A stretch of DNA of 64,000 nucleotides from Semisulcospira habei (taxonomy: Eukaryota > Mollusca > Gastropoda > Semisulcospiridae), in assembly GCA_036245525.1 (NCBI GenBank), contig BTPG01000004.1, positions 19,299,103 through 19,363,102 of the forward strand, given 5' to 3'. The notes beneath the pieces are model-generated. The model searched no databases, was not told the DNA's origin, and saw only the letters and a list, made by a program, of their open reading frames with translations. Shown here piece after piece: positions 8,378 to 17,303 of this stretch (positions are counted from its first letter, which is position 1; each line of letters begins with the position of its first letter). The translations under genes and the position numbers were made by a program.

Positions 8378-9664
8378 ATGACACAGTCTTACGGATCAAA
8401 GTTAGACCCATACAGAAAACTACGTGAGCCCCTGGGTGTTAAGGGCATAAGACAATCAATCGTCATCACGAACAATCCAAGTACCATAGACCAGAACCAA
8501 ACACTTACAGTCAAGTTTCCAAACCTAGGCCCCAGTGACGTTATTGTTCCTGGCACTGCACGCCTAGCATTTAATATTGAACTATCATCAGACGCAGATG
8601 TAAACAGAACACTGGTTGACAATCTTGGCAGAGCAATTGTTAGAACTATTAAAGTAAAACTTGAAGGACAGGAAGTGTTTAGTCTTGACGACGCAGATGT
8701 GTTCTACTGTTACAAAGATCTTTGGCTCACAAGAGAAGAACGAGAAGACCGTATTTACCAAGGCATACAGTCAGATAATGTTGGTAAACTTCGAATCAAT
8801 GCCGGAGACAAAACAACTACTGGGGTACCAAAGGAAGTTATTATAGCAGAAACATATGGAACCAGATTTTACATTCCACTTGAGTTTGAAATCCTAACAG
8901 CACATTTGCCTTATTATCAAGGGGCACTGAATGACCGTCTGAGCTTTGAACTAACTTTCAATGACTACTCCAAAGTTATAAAATCATCTGCCACAGATGC
9001 AACATACAAGATCTCTAACATTTCCTTGGAATATGAAATTGTCACACATATTGAACTAGCCAGACTCATACAAAATCAGTACCAGTCAAGACTTCCAATT
9101 TATTATGACCGTGTGATTAGGCATAGTTTAATACCCAAAGACAAAAGCGACCCAATGTGGAACATAAACTTGAACACGCCTGCCAGGTCACTGAAAGGTA
9201 TTCTTATGTTGTTTGTTGAACCGGTGAGTCCATACAAAAGAGATTCAGAAAAATTCTACAATCCTAAGATTACACATTTGTCCTGCACTATTGAAGGCCG
9301 CCCTAATCAAGTGTACGCTTCAGGAATGTTACCTTATCAACACTATGACGAAACCACAAAGTATTTTGCGGGTGGAAGGATTAGAGATAAACCTGCAAAC
9401 ATTGCGTGCAAAGATCTACATCTGTATGATGTTAGGATTGGACAATACCTGACAAACAAGTATGCACTGTGGCTAGATCTTCGTAGTACAGATGACGATT
9501 ACCTTCATGGGTCAGGACGAACTGTCGAGAATGGTAGTGATGGGATTACAATTCAGATACAAAAGAAGGTTGAAACTGCTGCAGCCATAAACATATATTT
9601 GTACCTGATATATGACGCACAACTCAATATACAAGACAGTAGACTAAGTGGACACATATATTAA
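8378..9664 (+). CDS. MCP: Polinton major capsid protein, double jelly-roll type (428 aa)
   Basis: The start is set at ATG 8378 (MTQSYGSKLDPYRKL), in the shared AATAAAAATG context, rather than at an upstream TTG. The sequence shows two successive beta-rich halves: the first with FPNLGPSDVIVPGTARLAFN, the second from about residue 215 with the block SLKGILMLFVEP. It resembles the capsid family that is annotated in many invertebrate genomes after the C. elegans protein F54H12.2. The family forms hexon-like trimers of an icosahedral particle. It is followed 19 bp later by the packaging ATPase, and lies opposite the penton-like gene in the element, matching the usual morphogenesis module. Confidence 0.9.
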   Translation: MTQSYGSKLDPYRKLREPLGVKGIRQSIVITNNPSTIDQNQTLTVKFPNLGPSDVIVPGTARLAFNIELSSDADVNRTLVDNLGRAIVRTIKVKLEGQEVFSLDDADVFYCYKDLWLTREEREDRIYQGIQSDNVGKLRINAGDKTTTGVPKEVIIAETYGTRFYIPLEFEILTAHLPYYQGALNDRLSFELTFNDYSKVIKSSATDATYKISNISLEYEIVTHIELARLIQNQYQSRLPIYYDRVIRHSLIPKDKSDPMWNINLNTPARSLKGILMLFVEPVSPYKRDSEKFYNPKITHLSCTIEGRPNQVYASGMLPYQHYDETTKYFAGGRIRDKPANIACKDLHLYDVRIGQYLTNKYALWLDLRSTDDDYLHGSGRTVENGSDGITIQIQKKVETAAAINIYLYLIYDAQLNIQDSRLSGHIY

Positions 9665-9683
9665 AATTATATTGTGTATTAAA

Positions 9684-10295
9684 ATGAACCGGGGCTTAAT
9701 GACACTCGACCCCCACTGTGGATTGTTTTGTGGTGCCACAGGGTGTGGTAAAACTGAATTTGTACTTAACCTCTTACAAACAAGATACATACACCACTTT
9801 GAAAACATTGTAATATTTTGTCCTACAATCAAACACAACAAAGCTTATCACAACCGTTTATTCATTTGGACTGACAGCAACATATACTTAGTCGACCCTG
9901 AGAAAAAACTGAATGACTACCTACAATATTTTTACAAGCAATTTGAAGGACAGCCAACATTGTTTATTGTTGATGACTGCTCCGCAGAGAAAGACATTGT
10001 CAAGAAGAGAAACACTTTGGCAGAACTTGCCTTCAGTGGCAGACACGCAAATGTTAGTGTATGGATTCTCACTCAGAAATATAATGCTGTACTGAAAGAT
10101 TTTCGAGAACAGTTAAAGTTTATCTGTTTGTTTTACTGTAAGGATCGTGACAGCTTCGAAGACTGTCTCAGAGAGAATGATGTCATACCAAATAAGCATG
10201 AACGTGATGATGTAAAAAATAAACTGAAATCAACTAAGCATCTAAAGCTCATTTTAAAGACAGATCAGCCCACAGGGTATGGGTTAGTAAATTAA
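9684..10295 (+). CDS. A32-like (FtsK/HerA superfamily) DNA-packaging ATPase, 203 aa
   Basis: The true start is ATG 9684 (MNRGLMTLDPHCG, preceded by TTAAA), not the upstream GTG that would overlap the capsid gene. Walker A is GATGCGKT at residues 17-24; Walker B is TLFIVDD ending at residues 97-98; ILTQKY at about 129-134 fits the glutamine-containing motif that follows Walker B in this family. The family pumps the viral genome into preformed capsids using ATP. Length is in the range of virophage and Polinton packaging ATPases. The position directly behind the major capsid gene supports the role. Confidence 0.93.
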   Translation: MNRGLMTLDPHCGLFCGATGCGKTEFVLNLLQTRYIHHFENIVIFCPTIKHNKAYHNRLFIWTDSNIYLVDPEKKLNDYLQYFYKQFEGQPTLFIVDDCSAEKDIVKKRNTLAELAFSGRHANVSVWILTQKYNAVLKDFREQLKFICLFYCKDRDSFEDCLRENDVIPNKHERDDVKNKLKSTKHLKLILKTDQPTGYGLVN

Positions 10296-10323
10296 TTTTT
10301 GTTTTTTAAAAATAACAATATAA

Positions 10324-10851
10324 ATGAACCCTGATGAAATCCTTCTATTGAATGATATCAATGCTGTAGAGAACAAAGACTTAGACTCTAAGAAACAGCG
10401 GCTTTTGTCTGTGATTGTCTCAGGCAAATCAAAGGCTTATCTAGGAAGACAATACATGACAGAGGATATTGAATCTCTTACGGCTGACGAACTAATCAAG
10501 CTTCATTCAAAATATGAGAACCACATTGCCTCACTAATGACACGTGATTTGAGTCGATCTCTTGTATGCCTATACACAAAAGCAGTGAGTCACTTTCTAC
10601 CTGTGGATAGTGACAGTTTATCACACGACCTTGAAAGCAATCCTATTGTTTCAAGTTCAATTGGCAAATTAGCATGTGTCATGTTTTACAAGTTTGGAAA
10701 TTACCTTGCACCTGTCGTAACCCTTCTTGTTACTGGGAGCCATATTGATTTCTCAAAAATAAATTTTACTGCAGAAGAAAATGGACGAAACCCAGATGAC
10801 TCCACAACCGAACCCCGACCCTGTTTTGACACAGGTTCAAACTGTGACTAA
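10324..10851 (+). CDS. Conserved Polinton protein of unknown function (175 aa)
   Basis: ATG at 10324 in the context AATATAAATG, 28 bp after the ATPase stop. The segment YLGRQYMTEDIESLTADELI is followed by HSKYE and a helical region, and about 40 residues near 120-145 are moderately hydrophobic (FYKFGNYLAPVVTLLVTG). From memory this pattern (a hydrophobic LAP motif and a D-E-L helix) recurs in small proteins of cnidarian Polintons. The tail (residues 150-175) is low in complexity because it overlaps the next gene, whose ATG at 10781 lies inside it by 71 bp in another frame. Confidence 0.85.
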   Translation: MNPDEILLLNDINAVENKDLDSKKQRLLSVIVSGKSKAYLGRQYMTEDIESLTADELIKLHSKYENHIASLMTRDLSRSLVCLYTKAVSHFLPVDSDSLSHDLESNPIVSSSIGKLACVMFYKFGNYLAPVVTLLVTGSHIDFSKINFTAEENGRNPDDSTTEPRPCFDTGSNCD

Positions 10852-11254
10852 GGTTAAAAGTCCGGGGAGGGTTGAGGCTGGAAAGAGAGTAGCTGCATTG
10901 AACAAACAAAGAAAGTTAGAACTACTGCAAAAGGTACATGTAACTGACCCACAGTCAATAACATCATTGGTGACACTACCGTCAGGACAGCCAGGTCCGT
11001 CACACCCTCATCAAAGTGAGAGACAAACAACTAAGTCTGACCCTCGCCCTGACCCTGACCCCGAACCTCAATCAACAAAATATATAATTGCCGGATTTGT
11101 TGTCGGATTTGGTTACGTAGGTTATCAATTATACAAAAAATACAAACCACAGACTCGTACAGTGACCAAAAAATCAGACACTCCAAAAACAAAACCAGAA
11201 GTCGCCACATTACCAGTAACATCCAAAGCCGTTGACCCATTTTATATGCAGTAA
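10781..11254 (+). CDS. Small Polinton membrane protein with KxPGRVxAGKR motif (157 aa)
   Basis: ATG at 10781 (MDETQMTPQPNPDP), overlapping the previous gene by 71 bp. Residues 26-44 read KSPGRVEAGKRVAALNKQR, a basic motif that I associate with a recurrent small Polinton protein family. A Pro/Asp-rich spacer (residues 70-98, with PDPDPEP) is followed by one membrane segment at 101-117 (YIIAGFVVGFGYVGYQL) and a basic tail. A basic N terminus with one anchor could tie DNA or capsid to membrane, but that is inference. AATAAA directly follows the stop (TAAATAAAAA at 11252). Confidence 0.83.
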   Translation: MDETQMTPQPNPDPVLTQVQTVTKVKSPGRVEAGKRVAALNKQRKLELLQKVHVTDPQSITSLVTLPSGQPGPSHPHQSERQTTKSDPRPDPDPEPQSTKYIIAGFVVGFGYVGYQLYKKYKPQTRTVTKKSDTPKTKPEVATLPVTSKAVDPFYMQ

Positions 11255-11290
11255 ATAAAAATATTATTTTAATTTTTCTTGCCTTAGAAA

Positions 11291-11521
11291 ATGAATGACT
11301 CAAAGAACATGATGAACCTTGTGTATCACTCTGCCGTAATCAGTGGATTAGCAGTAGCTTATTCTATGCTGGGGAAAAGTCTACTCAAAATGAAATCAGC
11401 AGACTTGAGTAGACTTGATTTCGAAGACAGTGCTAAGCTAATTGTAGTTGTCACAGCGTCGATTGCGACAAAAGATTTTCTTGTCAAGCAGGGAATTATT
11501 CCAGAAAATGTTTCTATGTAA
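11291..11521 (+). CDS. Small conserved Polinton membrane protein (76 aa)
   Basis: ATG at 11291, stop at 11521. The pattern is compact: an N-terminal hydrophobic helix (AVISGLAVAYSMLGKSLLKM, residues 15-34), an acidic link (ADLSRLDFEDSAKL) and a second hydrophobic helix ending KDFLVKQGIIPENV. Very similar small proteins, with a VAYxMLGK-type helix and a QGIIPE ending, recur in cnidarian Polintons as I remember them. The family has no known function; a two-helix membrane or capsid-cement role is possible. The stop is followed by TAAATAAAATAAATATG, so the 3' end and the next start are only 11 bp apart. Confidence 0.85.
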   Translation: MNDSKNMMNLVYHSAVISGLAVAYSMLGKSLLKMKSADLSRLDFEDSAKLIVVVTASIATKDFLVKQGIIPENVSM

Positions 11522-11532
11522 ATAAAATAAAT

Positions 11533-11967
11533 ATGGCGACGATAGCTATTATGATTGGGGGAGCGATGGTTAACGCATTGGCTTTCAGTGGCTCAAACTA
11601 TCTCTTTTCAAAAATGGGTAGAGAAGAATCAGCAGAGGAAATGAAACGTCACAATGAGGCAACAGAAAAACTTGCTCAAGCCCAGCAGGAATATGAAAAG
11701 AATAGAATTGAGAAACTTGATTTCATCAATGAAAAACTCAGACTTGAAGGCCACGCACAACATACGTTTTCAAATACAGACGAAGCAATCAGGGAATATT
11801 TTCTTGTCACAGGTGAAGACATGTCTATCCCAAAACCGAAACTAAGTGACTATTACAAACCAAGCACACAACAAAGAAACGGGGAGATAATCTTTGTTCT
11901 AGTGGGAATGACATTTGTTTATTTTACAGGAGTTTTCATTGCTAGAAAAAATGGCAGCCGAAAATAA
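11533..11967 (+). CDS. Conserved Polinton protein with hydrophobic ends and coiled-coil middle (144 aa)
   Basis: ATG at 11533. Residues 1-26 are hydrophobic (IMIGGAMVNALAFSGSNYLF), residues 32-72 form a charged coiled coil (EEMKRHNEATEKLAQAQQEY), residues 85-112 contain REYFLVTGEDMS and LSDYYKPS, and residues 118-137 form a C-terminal membrane helix. The NALAFxGSNYLFS start and the LSDFY/YxPS block are, from memory, hallmarks of a family that recurs beside the small 76-aa gene in other Polintons. It overlaps the integrase start by 17 bp. Function unknown; both ends in a membrane is the simplest reading. Confidence 0.86.
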   Translation: MATIAIMIGGAMVNALAFSGSNYLFSKMGREESAEEMKRHNEATEKLAQAQQEYEKNRIEKLDFINEKLRLEGHAQHTFSNTDEAIREYFLVTGEDMSIPKPKLSDYYKPSTQQRNGEIIFVLVGMTFVYFTGVFIARKNGSRK

Positions 11968-12925
11968 ACTATCAAAAATATATTACTCTCCATCAGGCTA
12001 TTGGAAAGGAGCAACAGCTATTCAGAAATTACATGCCGCTGTGGGCGGTGATATAACACTCAATCAAGTCAAACAATGGTTACAGAGACAAGCAATTTGG
12101 CAGATATATCTCCCTGCTCCAAGAAAGATAACAAGACCCCATTTTGAAAACACTACCCCCAATGACACACACCAAATGGACCTCCTGTTCTTACCCCATG
12201 ACACAATAAGAAAGAAACGATACAAATATGCATTAACTGTTGTAGACATTGCTTCAAGGTACAAAGATGCTGAACCCATATCTGACAAAACAGCCAGTAC
12301 AGTTGCTACAGCATTAACAAAAATATATGGTCGAGGCCCTTTAAGATACCCCAGACTAGTGCAGGTTGATGATGGATCAGAATTCAAAGGTGCTGTTAAT
12401 CAGTTATTTGCTAAGCATGGTGTACTGGTCAGACGAGGCATTCCAGGTGTGCACAGATCACAGGCAATTGTAGAGAACTTTAACAAACAGTTGTCAGAGA
12501 GACTTTTCAGTTACCAGTATTCTAAGGAACTCATGCATGACACCCGGAACACTGAGTGGGTTAAGAGATTACCACATGTGATAAAAGCAATGAACGATGA
12601 AGGACATCCTAAGCCTGCTGATGCTATTAAATTGAAATCAATTACAGAGCCAAAAACAATGTCAACCCAGGCACCGCTTGCACCAGACACAAGCTTGTTT
12701 ACTAAACAGGTGAGATATTTATATCAACCCGGAGAGGCCGAGAACGACGTAAAGCGCAGGGCAACAGACCCTATCTGGTCAACGTCTGTACACAATATAA
12801 AAAAAATAATTCCCGGTCCAGACGCAACAATATATTATCTGTATGACCCTGCACCCCAGAGGGCATTTGTCAGAGAAGAATTACAGATTATTCCCCCAGA
12901 CACCGTTACTCATTTCAGTAACTAA
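11951..12925 (+). CDS. INT: Retroviral-type (rve) DDE integrase of the Polinton (324 aa)
   Basis: The start is ATG 11951 (MAAENKLSKIYYSPSGYWKG), in the context GAAAAAATG; the upstream TTG in the same frame is not needed. The rve core is present with catalytic D77 (THQMDLLF), D140 (LVQVDDGSEF) and E175 (SQAIVENFNK), a D,D-34-E spacing. The C-terminal part (residues 240-310) is beta-rich and basic, like the SH3/chromo-type DNA-binding tails of these integrases. The enzyme joins the linear element ends to host DNA and makes the 6-bp staggered cut that gives the observed duplication. Its 3' end overlaps that of the polymerase gene by 45 bp. All three catalytic residues are intact. Confidence 0.95.
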   Translation: MAAENKLSKIYYSPSGYWKGATAIQKLHAAVGGDITLNQVKQWLQRQAIWQIYLPAPRKITRPHFENTTPNDTHQMDLLFLPHDTIRKKRYKYALTVVDIASRYKDAEPISDKTASTVATALTKIYGRGPLRYPRLVQVDDGSEFKGAVNQLFAKHGVLVRRGIPGVHRSQAIVENFNKQLSERLFSYQYSKELMHDTRNTEWVKRLPHVIKAMNDEGHPKPADAIKLKSITEPKTMSTQAPLAPDTSLFTKQVRYLYQPGEAENDVKRRATDPIWSTSVHNIKKIIPGPDATIYYLYDPAPQRAFVREELQIIPPDTVTHFSN

Positions 12926-15900
12926 GTCGTCAATTAATTCATCAACCAGTTCATCACAAATGTCTTCAGATAACTTGAGCCTGTAATGACCTGGTGCATA
13001 AGCTTTTTCCTTAGTGTGAAAAACACGTTTCGTGTCTCCAACTGCAAGTGACTTCTTATGTGTTTGGATCATTTCAAGATTATGTTTGTTTGATCTCAGT
13101 GACTTGTTTGGATAATCAGGCATCAATGCACCATCTAACACTTGCTTGTAATGTTCATGACGTATGTCTTTATTTTTTATTGCTGTTTTTTTAATTCCTT
13201 TGGCTTTCGACTGACTACCCTTCTGGTGCAGTATAGAATACATTTTTGATCTCAGTCCAACATACTCAACTATTGGCACACCATTTAGTTCATCCTTAAA
13301 CTTACCAGGCACTTTTTTGTTTTGTGTGCTAAACAGTGGATGATCCTTAGGGTAGTCAGATGTGTCATACATGTGTAACTCTGTTTTCATGTCTTCGTAA
13401 AAGTCTTCAGTACACACATCAATGATCATAGAGTCAGTGTCAGTGTATAGCAGACGGCAGTCAGGATACTTTGGTTTGAAGTAATCATAATAAAATTCAA
13501 GCATCAACAGTTTTGACAACTCAAGAATTGCCATACCAATGAATACTGGCTTGTCCAGTTTGACAATCTTTTTTTTGAGTGACACAGCATACAATGATGA
13601 ATGAAACTCTTTGTACCCTGTGTACTGTGGCTTACCTGTAAGTTTAATTGCGCCCAATTCAGTTGTGACCAGTCTCACATCTTTTCTGTGATGAGGATTT
13701 TCCATAGTCTTGCCAAAACAGGCATTGTTCATAAGCTTAAAGAAGTCTTTGTCAAATGCAGTGTTGCCGTCTCTGGCACGGAGGGTTGTGTTCTTCATTA
13801 TGTAATCTTTCATGAAAGCACTCTGATCAAATTGAATGCCTCTGTGAACTTTCTTTAGTACTAACCCATGTCTGATGTAAAACTGTAACAAGCGGTAGTG
13901 ACAAACGTAATTGAATTTGTCATTTAGATTTGGCACAAGTTTAGTGTCTTCTTTTTTCCCTGTCATACTCATTTTCTCAACAGCTAATGGATAATCATTA
14001 TGGTAATCGTGTAGGTGGTGTGGGTACTCCAGGTCGACTTCAAAGATCCAACCCTTCGCGTCGTTTCGGTCAAGATTCATAATATTGTTAGTTAACCCTG
14101 ACTCTGTTACATCATACTGTGACAAATCATGCAGACAAAAGTTTTTCAAGGGCAATAATTCACACATTGCCCAGCCATACAAATTATTAGCGTCAAGGTA
14201 CGTAATGAATGACCTTGACCCTGGGCTTGAGGGGTCAAAGGTGTCCAGATATTTATTGTTGGCTCTGGCATAGTTGTTCGCTGCAATACTAATCCCACCC
14301 CTCAATCCACGTTCCACCATTTCACCCATCGTACGATCAGACAACAGGTCTATAGATATCTTACTGGATTTCAAAAATGCATCCCACGTCATGCCAGGAC
14401 TAGTTATGTAACAGGCAGGGTCAAGCTTGTAGTGTAACAACCCCTTTTCACGGTAACTTTCAAATACGTCTGCTAGCAAACAAACGTCAGCTTTTAAGTA
14501 CTGATCATGATAGTCACCAATTGTTTGACACCCCAACTTCCCCCACGCATCAAGTGCGTGTTGATATTCAGAGTCAGAAATACCTTTTCCAGTTAGTGTA
14601 GAATAAAATTTCTCTTTTGGTGGCAGTCTTGTTTCTTCAAACACAACCCAGTGATCAATGTACTCATACGGATAGACTCCTTTCTTGATCAAGTCTGGTT
14701 CAAAATATTTACTTGTTATTGGATACTCAGTCAGTCCTTCTGCCAGACTAGCCAACCCTAAAGACAAATGTTGCATGGAGTCATAAAATGCTAATTTATC
14801 TAATCTAAAAGTCAAGTATTTCTCAGTTGTCTGGGCAATGCAACTTATGTTTTTGTACGACTCATCTACAGCCTGCATGATAATGTGTGAATCGTACCCT
14901 TTGAGATTGTGGAAAAAGATTGGCAGTTTGTATGTCTTGGGATCTGTTTTTAATAATAAGTTACAATTGTTATGAGCAGCTCCTCTGTAACGCCCAGTTA
15001 TGTGATCGTGGTCACGAACTTTATCACATCCTAAAGGCTGTTCACAAATCCAACACGTCTCAGCTGTATCAAATTTCAGTTTGTCTTCTTCTGTCATCAC
15101 CAAAGGCATCTGACATGTTGTGAGATACTGTACTACCTGACTATACAGATGTCTCATTTCTGTTAAAAACAGACATGCTGCATTTTCACCCCTGTAGATA
15201 ACAGGCTCTGAATGAAGACCGTCTGACCTAACAATAATGTATCCAAAAGAACACACCACTTGGTCACTCAGTTTTATAGTCTTTGGTAATGACTCTGGAA
15301 CAGGACCGTCATACGGAACTACTAATGATTCAAAATCTGCGTACACTACAAACGACAGCTTTTGCTGATTCCCATAGTTCTTAAAATACACTTGACTACC
15401 AGGCTCTGGATACTTAAGTACAGTTTGAATGTCATCAGCTGACCTGCAGTGTAAAACATGTTTGTGTGCCACAGCAATAGAGGAAAACCTCTGTAAACAT
15501 CTATTACAAAATTCCTGTTTGCCCTTGTGTTTTGTTGTATGATTATGAATTAGACGTGACATATTCCTAATAATTGTGTAGTGAAAGTTATTGTCATCTC
15601 CGATTAGCAACATGTCAACATGCTTATTTTCTGACTGACCATAGGTTGGTGCCAGTGCTGATACTCTAATGGGTTGTAACTTGTCAACAGACACATTATC
15701 CCACACAAACACATTTACAGATATGCCAGGATTTAATTTTTCAAACAAGTCTATGTCCTCTATTTTAACAGGGAACTCAATGCCACTAAAATCGAGTTCC
15801 TTTACAAATTTGGTGTAGTTAGAAACACGTTCAGGTTTTATTTTTACAAAGTGTAGTTTAGCAAGCACACACCACATGAAACAATAGTTGTCATTGTTCT

Positions 15901-16357
15901 GAATGTTGACGACAGCCTTTTTGTTTACTACTTCTGTTGGCAGTGGCAACCATGCTTTACCTAATATAGGATGATACCTAGACTGCTTTAGTTGTAGTTC
16001 ATGTACATGACCTTCGTGCCAGCCAGACCCCTTCATTCTTGCACTGTCAATTGCTTGTAGAAAGTCTGGTAATAGTCTGTCTCTGAACACGTTCTCCACC
16101 TCCGGTTCTCTTCTTGTGTTAACAGTGTGTTGTCTTGTTGATATGTACGAAACAATCACCTCACCGTCGACCCTAGTGAATTCGATTTTTGCAACAATCT
16201 GAATCTTTACACTGCCTGTAAGAAGATTTTGTTGTATGACAGAAAAAGAGTTTTCTATTGATTCATAGACATTATTAGTATTGGATATGGGTAAGTTTGT
16301 TGTGTGAAACACGTTTCTTAAACCAGATGAGCCAGGGCTTTGAGCATTGTCCGTCAT
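12881..16357 (-). CDS. POLB: Protein-primed family B DNA polymerase (1158 aa)
   Basis: ATG at 16357 in the context TAAAAATG, TAA at 12881. Residues 284-304 carry a C-x2-C...H-x3/4-C zinc-finger-like motif. Exonuclease motifs are YADFES (D341, E343), FFHNLKGYD (484-489) and YLKADV (D624). Between Exo I and II, residues 435-465 hold C-x2-C...DHDH...HNNC, resembling an HNH/endonuclease VII-type site. Polymerase motif A is LDANNLYGWA (D722), motif B KLMNNACFGKTMEN (877-886) and motif C YTDTDS (D973, D975). The N-terminal 280 residues are unassigned and could hold the terminal-protein region. Proofreading and polymerase residues all look intact. The enzyme would copy the linear element from its TIRs. 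Confidence 0.95.
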   Translation of the reverse strand: MTDNAQSPGSSGLRNVFHTTNLPISNTNNVYESIENSFSVIQQNLLTGSVKIQIVAKIEFTRVDGEVIVSYISTRQHTVNTRREPEVENVFRDRLLPDFLQAIDSARMKGSGWHEGHVHELQLKQSRYHPILGKAWLPLPTEVVNKKAVVNIQNNDNYCFMWCVLAKLHFVKIKPERVSNYTKFVKELDFSGIEFPVKIEDIDLFEKLNPGISVNVFVWDNVSVDKLQPIRVSALAPTYGQSENKHVDMLLIGDDNNFHYTIIRNMSRLIHNHTTKHKGKQEFCNRCLQRFSSIAVAHKHVLHCRSADDIQTVLKYPEPGSQVYFKNYGNQQKLSFVVYADFESLVVPYDGPVPESLPKTIKLSDQVVCSFGYIIVRSDGLHSEPVIYRGENAACLFLTEMRHLYSQVVQYLTTCQMPLVMTEEDKLKFDTAETCWICEQPLGCDKVRDHDHITGRYRGAAHNNCNLLLKTDPKTYKLPIFFHNLKGYDSHIIMQAVDESYKNISCIAQTTEKYLTFRLDKLAFYDSMQHLSLGLASLAEGLTEYPITSKYFEPDLIKKGVYPYEYIDHWVVFEETRLPPKEKFYSTLTGKGISDSEYQHALDAWGKLGCQTIGDYHDQYLKADVCLLADVFESYREKGLLHYKLDPACYITSPGMTWDAFLKSSKISIDLLSDRTMGEMVERGLRGGISIAANNYARANNKYLDTFDPSSPGSRSFITYLDANNLYGWAMCELLPLKNFCLHDLSQYDVTESGLTNNIMNLDRNDAKGWIFEVDLEYPHHLHDYHNDYPLAVEKMSMTGKKEDTKLVPNLNDKFNYVCHYRLLQFYIRHGLVLKKVHRGIQFDQSAFMKDYIMKNTTLRARDGNTAFDKDFFKLMNNACFGKTMENPHHRKDVRLVTTELGAIKLTGKPQYTGYKEFHSSLYAVSLKKKIVKLDKPVFIGMAILELSKLLMLEFYYDYFKPKYPDCRLLYTDTDSMIIDVCTEDFYEDMKTELHMYDTSDYPKDHPLFSTQNKKVPGKFKDELNGVPIVEYVGLRSKMYSILHQKGSQSKAKGIKKTAIKNKDIRHEHYKQVLDGALMPDYPNKSLRSNKHNLEMIQTHKKSLAVGDTKRVFHTKEKAYAPGHYRLKLSEDICDELVDELIDDLVTEMSNGVWGNNL

Positions 16358-16448
16358 TTTTATTTGTCCGACAAAATAATAAAATAAAAAAAATTACTGC
16401 TGTCACACCATATGTAATACTGTATTATCTGTAGTTATGATAAACAAG

Positions 16449-16817
16449 TCAACTACTATTCTGGTGTTTGTCCTGCAGGTGCAAAATTACTTTATTGAAC
16501 GTAACACTTTCAATATAACAATGTAGTTTTCTTATTTGATTAAATATGTCTTCACACAGTACCTCAAACCAACGCAAGTGGCCACTGTTAGCATTATAAA
16601 CTTTAAAAGCATTTGTCTTAAGATCAACAGTCTCATAATCATAACCTGGTAATCCATCTGAATATTCCAGAGTAACATTATATGTCGTGTATATCCTTAT
16701 TGACGGTGTTGAGAGTTTAAAGCTGGGTCCAAACACACGTGTTTTTAAGTCAGTAAAGTGCATAACATCTTTGAAGCATTCTGTAACATCAAACACTTGG
16801 GTTTGTCTGTCTGTCAT
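16449..16817 (-). CDS. Small Polinton gene of unknown function (122 aa)
   Basis: I place the start at ATG 16817 (MTDRQTQVFDV), because it has the same start context (TAAAAATGAC) as the polymerase gene and its first residues echo those of the polymerase (MTDNAQ). The frame stays open upstream to a second ATG at 16910, which would give 153 aa. The protein is beta-rich (TPSIRIYTTYNVTLEYSDGL), with two Cys and no membrane segment. It lies 91 bp upstream of the polymerase gene on the same strand and could be transcribed with it. No family recognised. Confidence 0.75.
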   Translation of the reverse strand: MTDRQTQVFDVTECFKDVMHFTDLKTRVFGPSFKLSTPSIRIYTTYNVTLEYSDGLPGYDYETVDLKTNAFKVYNANSGHLRWFEVLCEDIFNQIRKLHCYIESVTFNKVILHLQDKHQNSS

Positions 16818-16910
16818 TTTTATTAGACAAACAAAAGAATAATTGTTATCAAGCAAAATCATGTTTTCTAGGAAATTACACTGAATAGTAATTTTATACG
16901 TTTGCACCAA

Positions 16911-17222
16911 TCAGCTATGTTGTCAGTAACGTTTTACATTTACACTGTGTTACTGCTTCTATGTAAGCTAAATGGATTTAGATTCAAACCACAGACACAC
17001 TCACTCAGGTATAAAACTCTATGCATTTCCTAGTCAATGACATAAGGGGCATAAACACTTGAAAGATTTAACCACTGTACAGAGTTGTCTCCCATAGACT
17101 ATATGTTGCATACCCAAGTTGGTAGACAACTGCGTCACTGATTTGTGAGTGAGTATTCATTGAGGATATCCTGTTTATGTGTAGCAAGGATAATGATTTC
17201 AGGTATGTTCATTTTGTAGTCT
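16911..17222. other. Gene-free region inside the Polinton
   Basis: No gene is seen between the 122-aa gene and the first TG tract. Confidence 0.6.
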
Positions 17223-17243
17223 TAGCTCAGTGACATGTCTATT

Positions 17244-17244
<1 letters not shown>

Positions 17245-17301
<57 letters not shown>
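17245..17301. repeat. (TG)n microsatellite
   Basis: Nearly pure TG dinucleotide run inside the Polinton. Confidence 0.95.
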
Positions 17302-17303
<2 letters not shown>

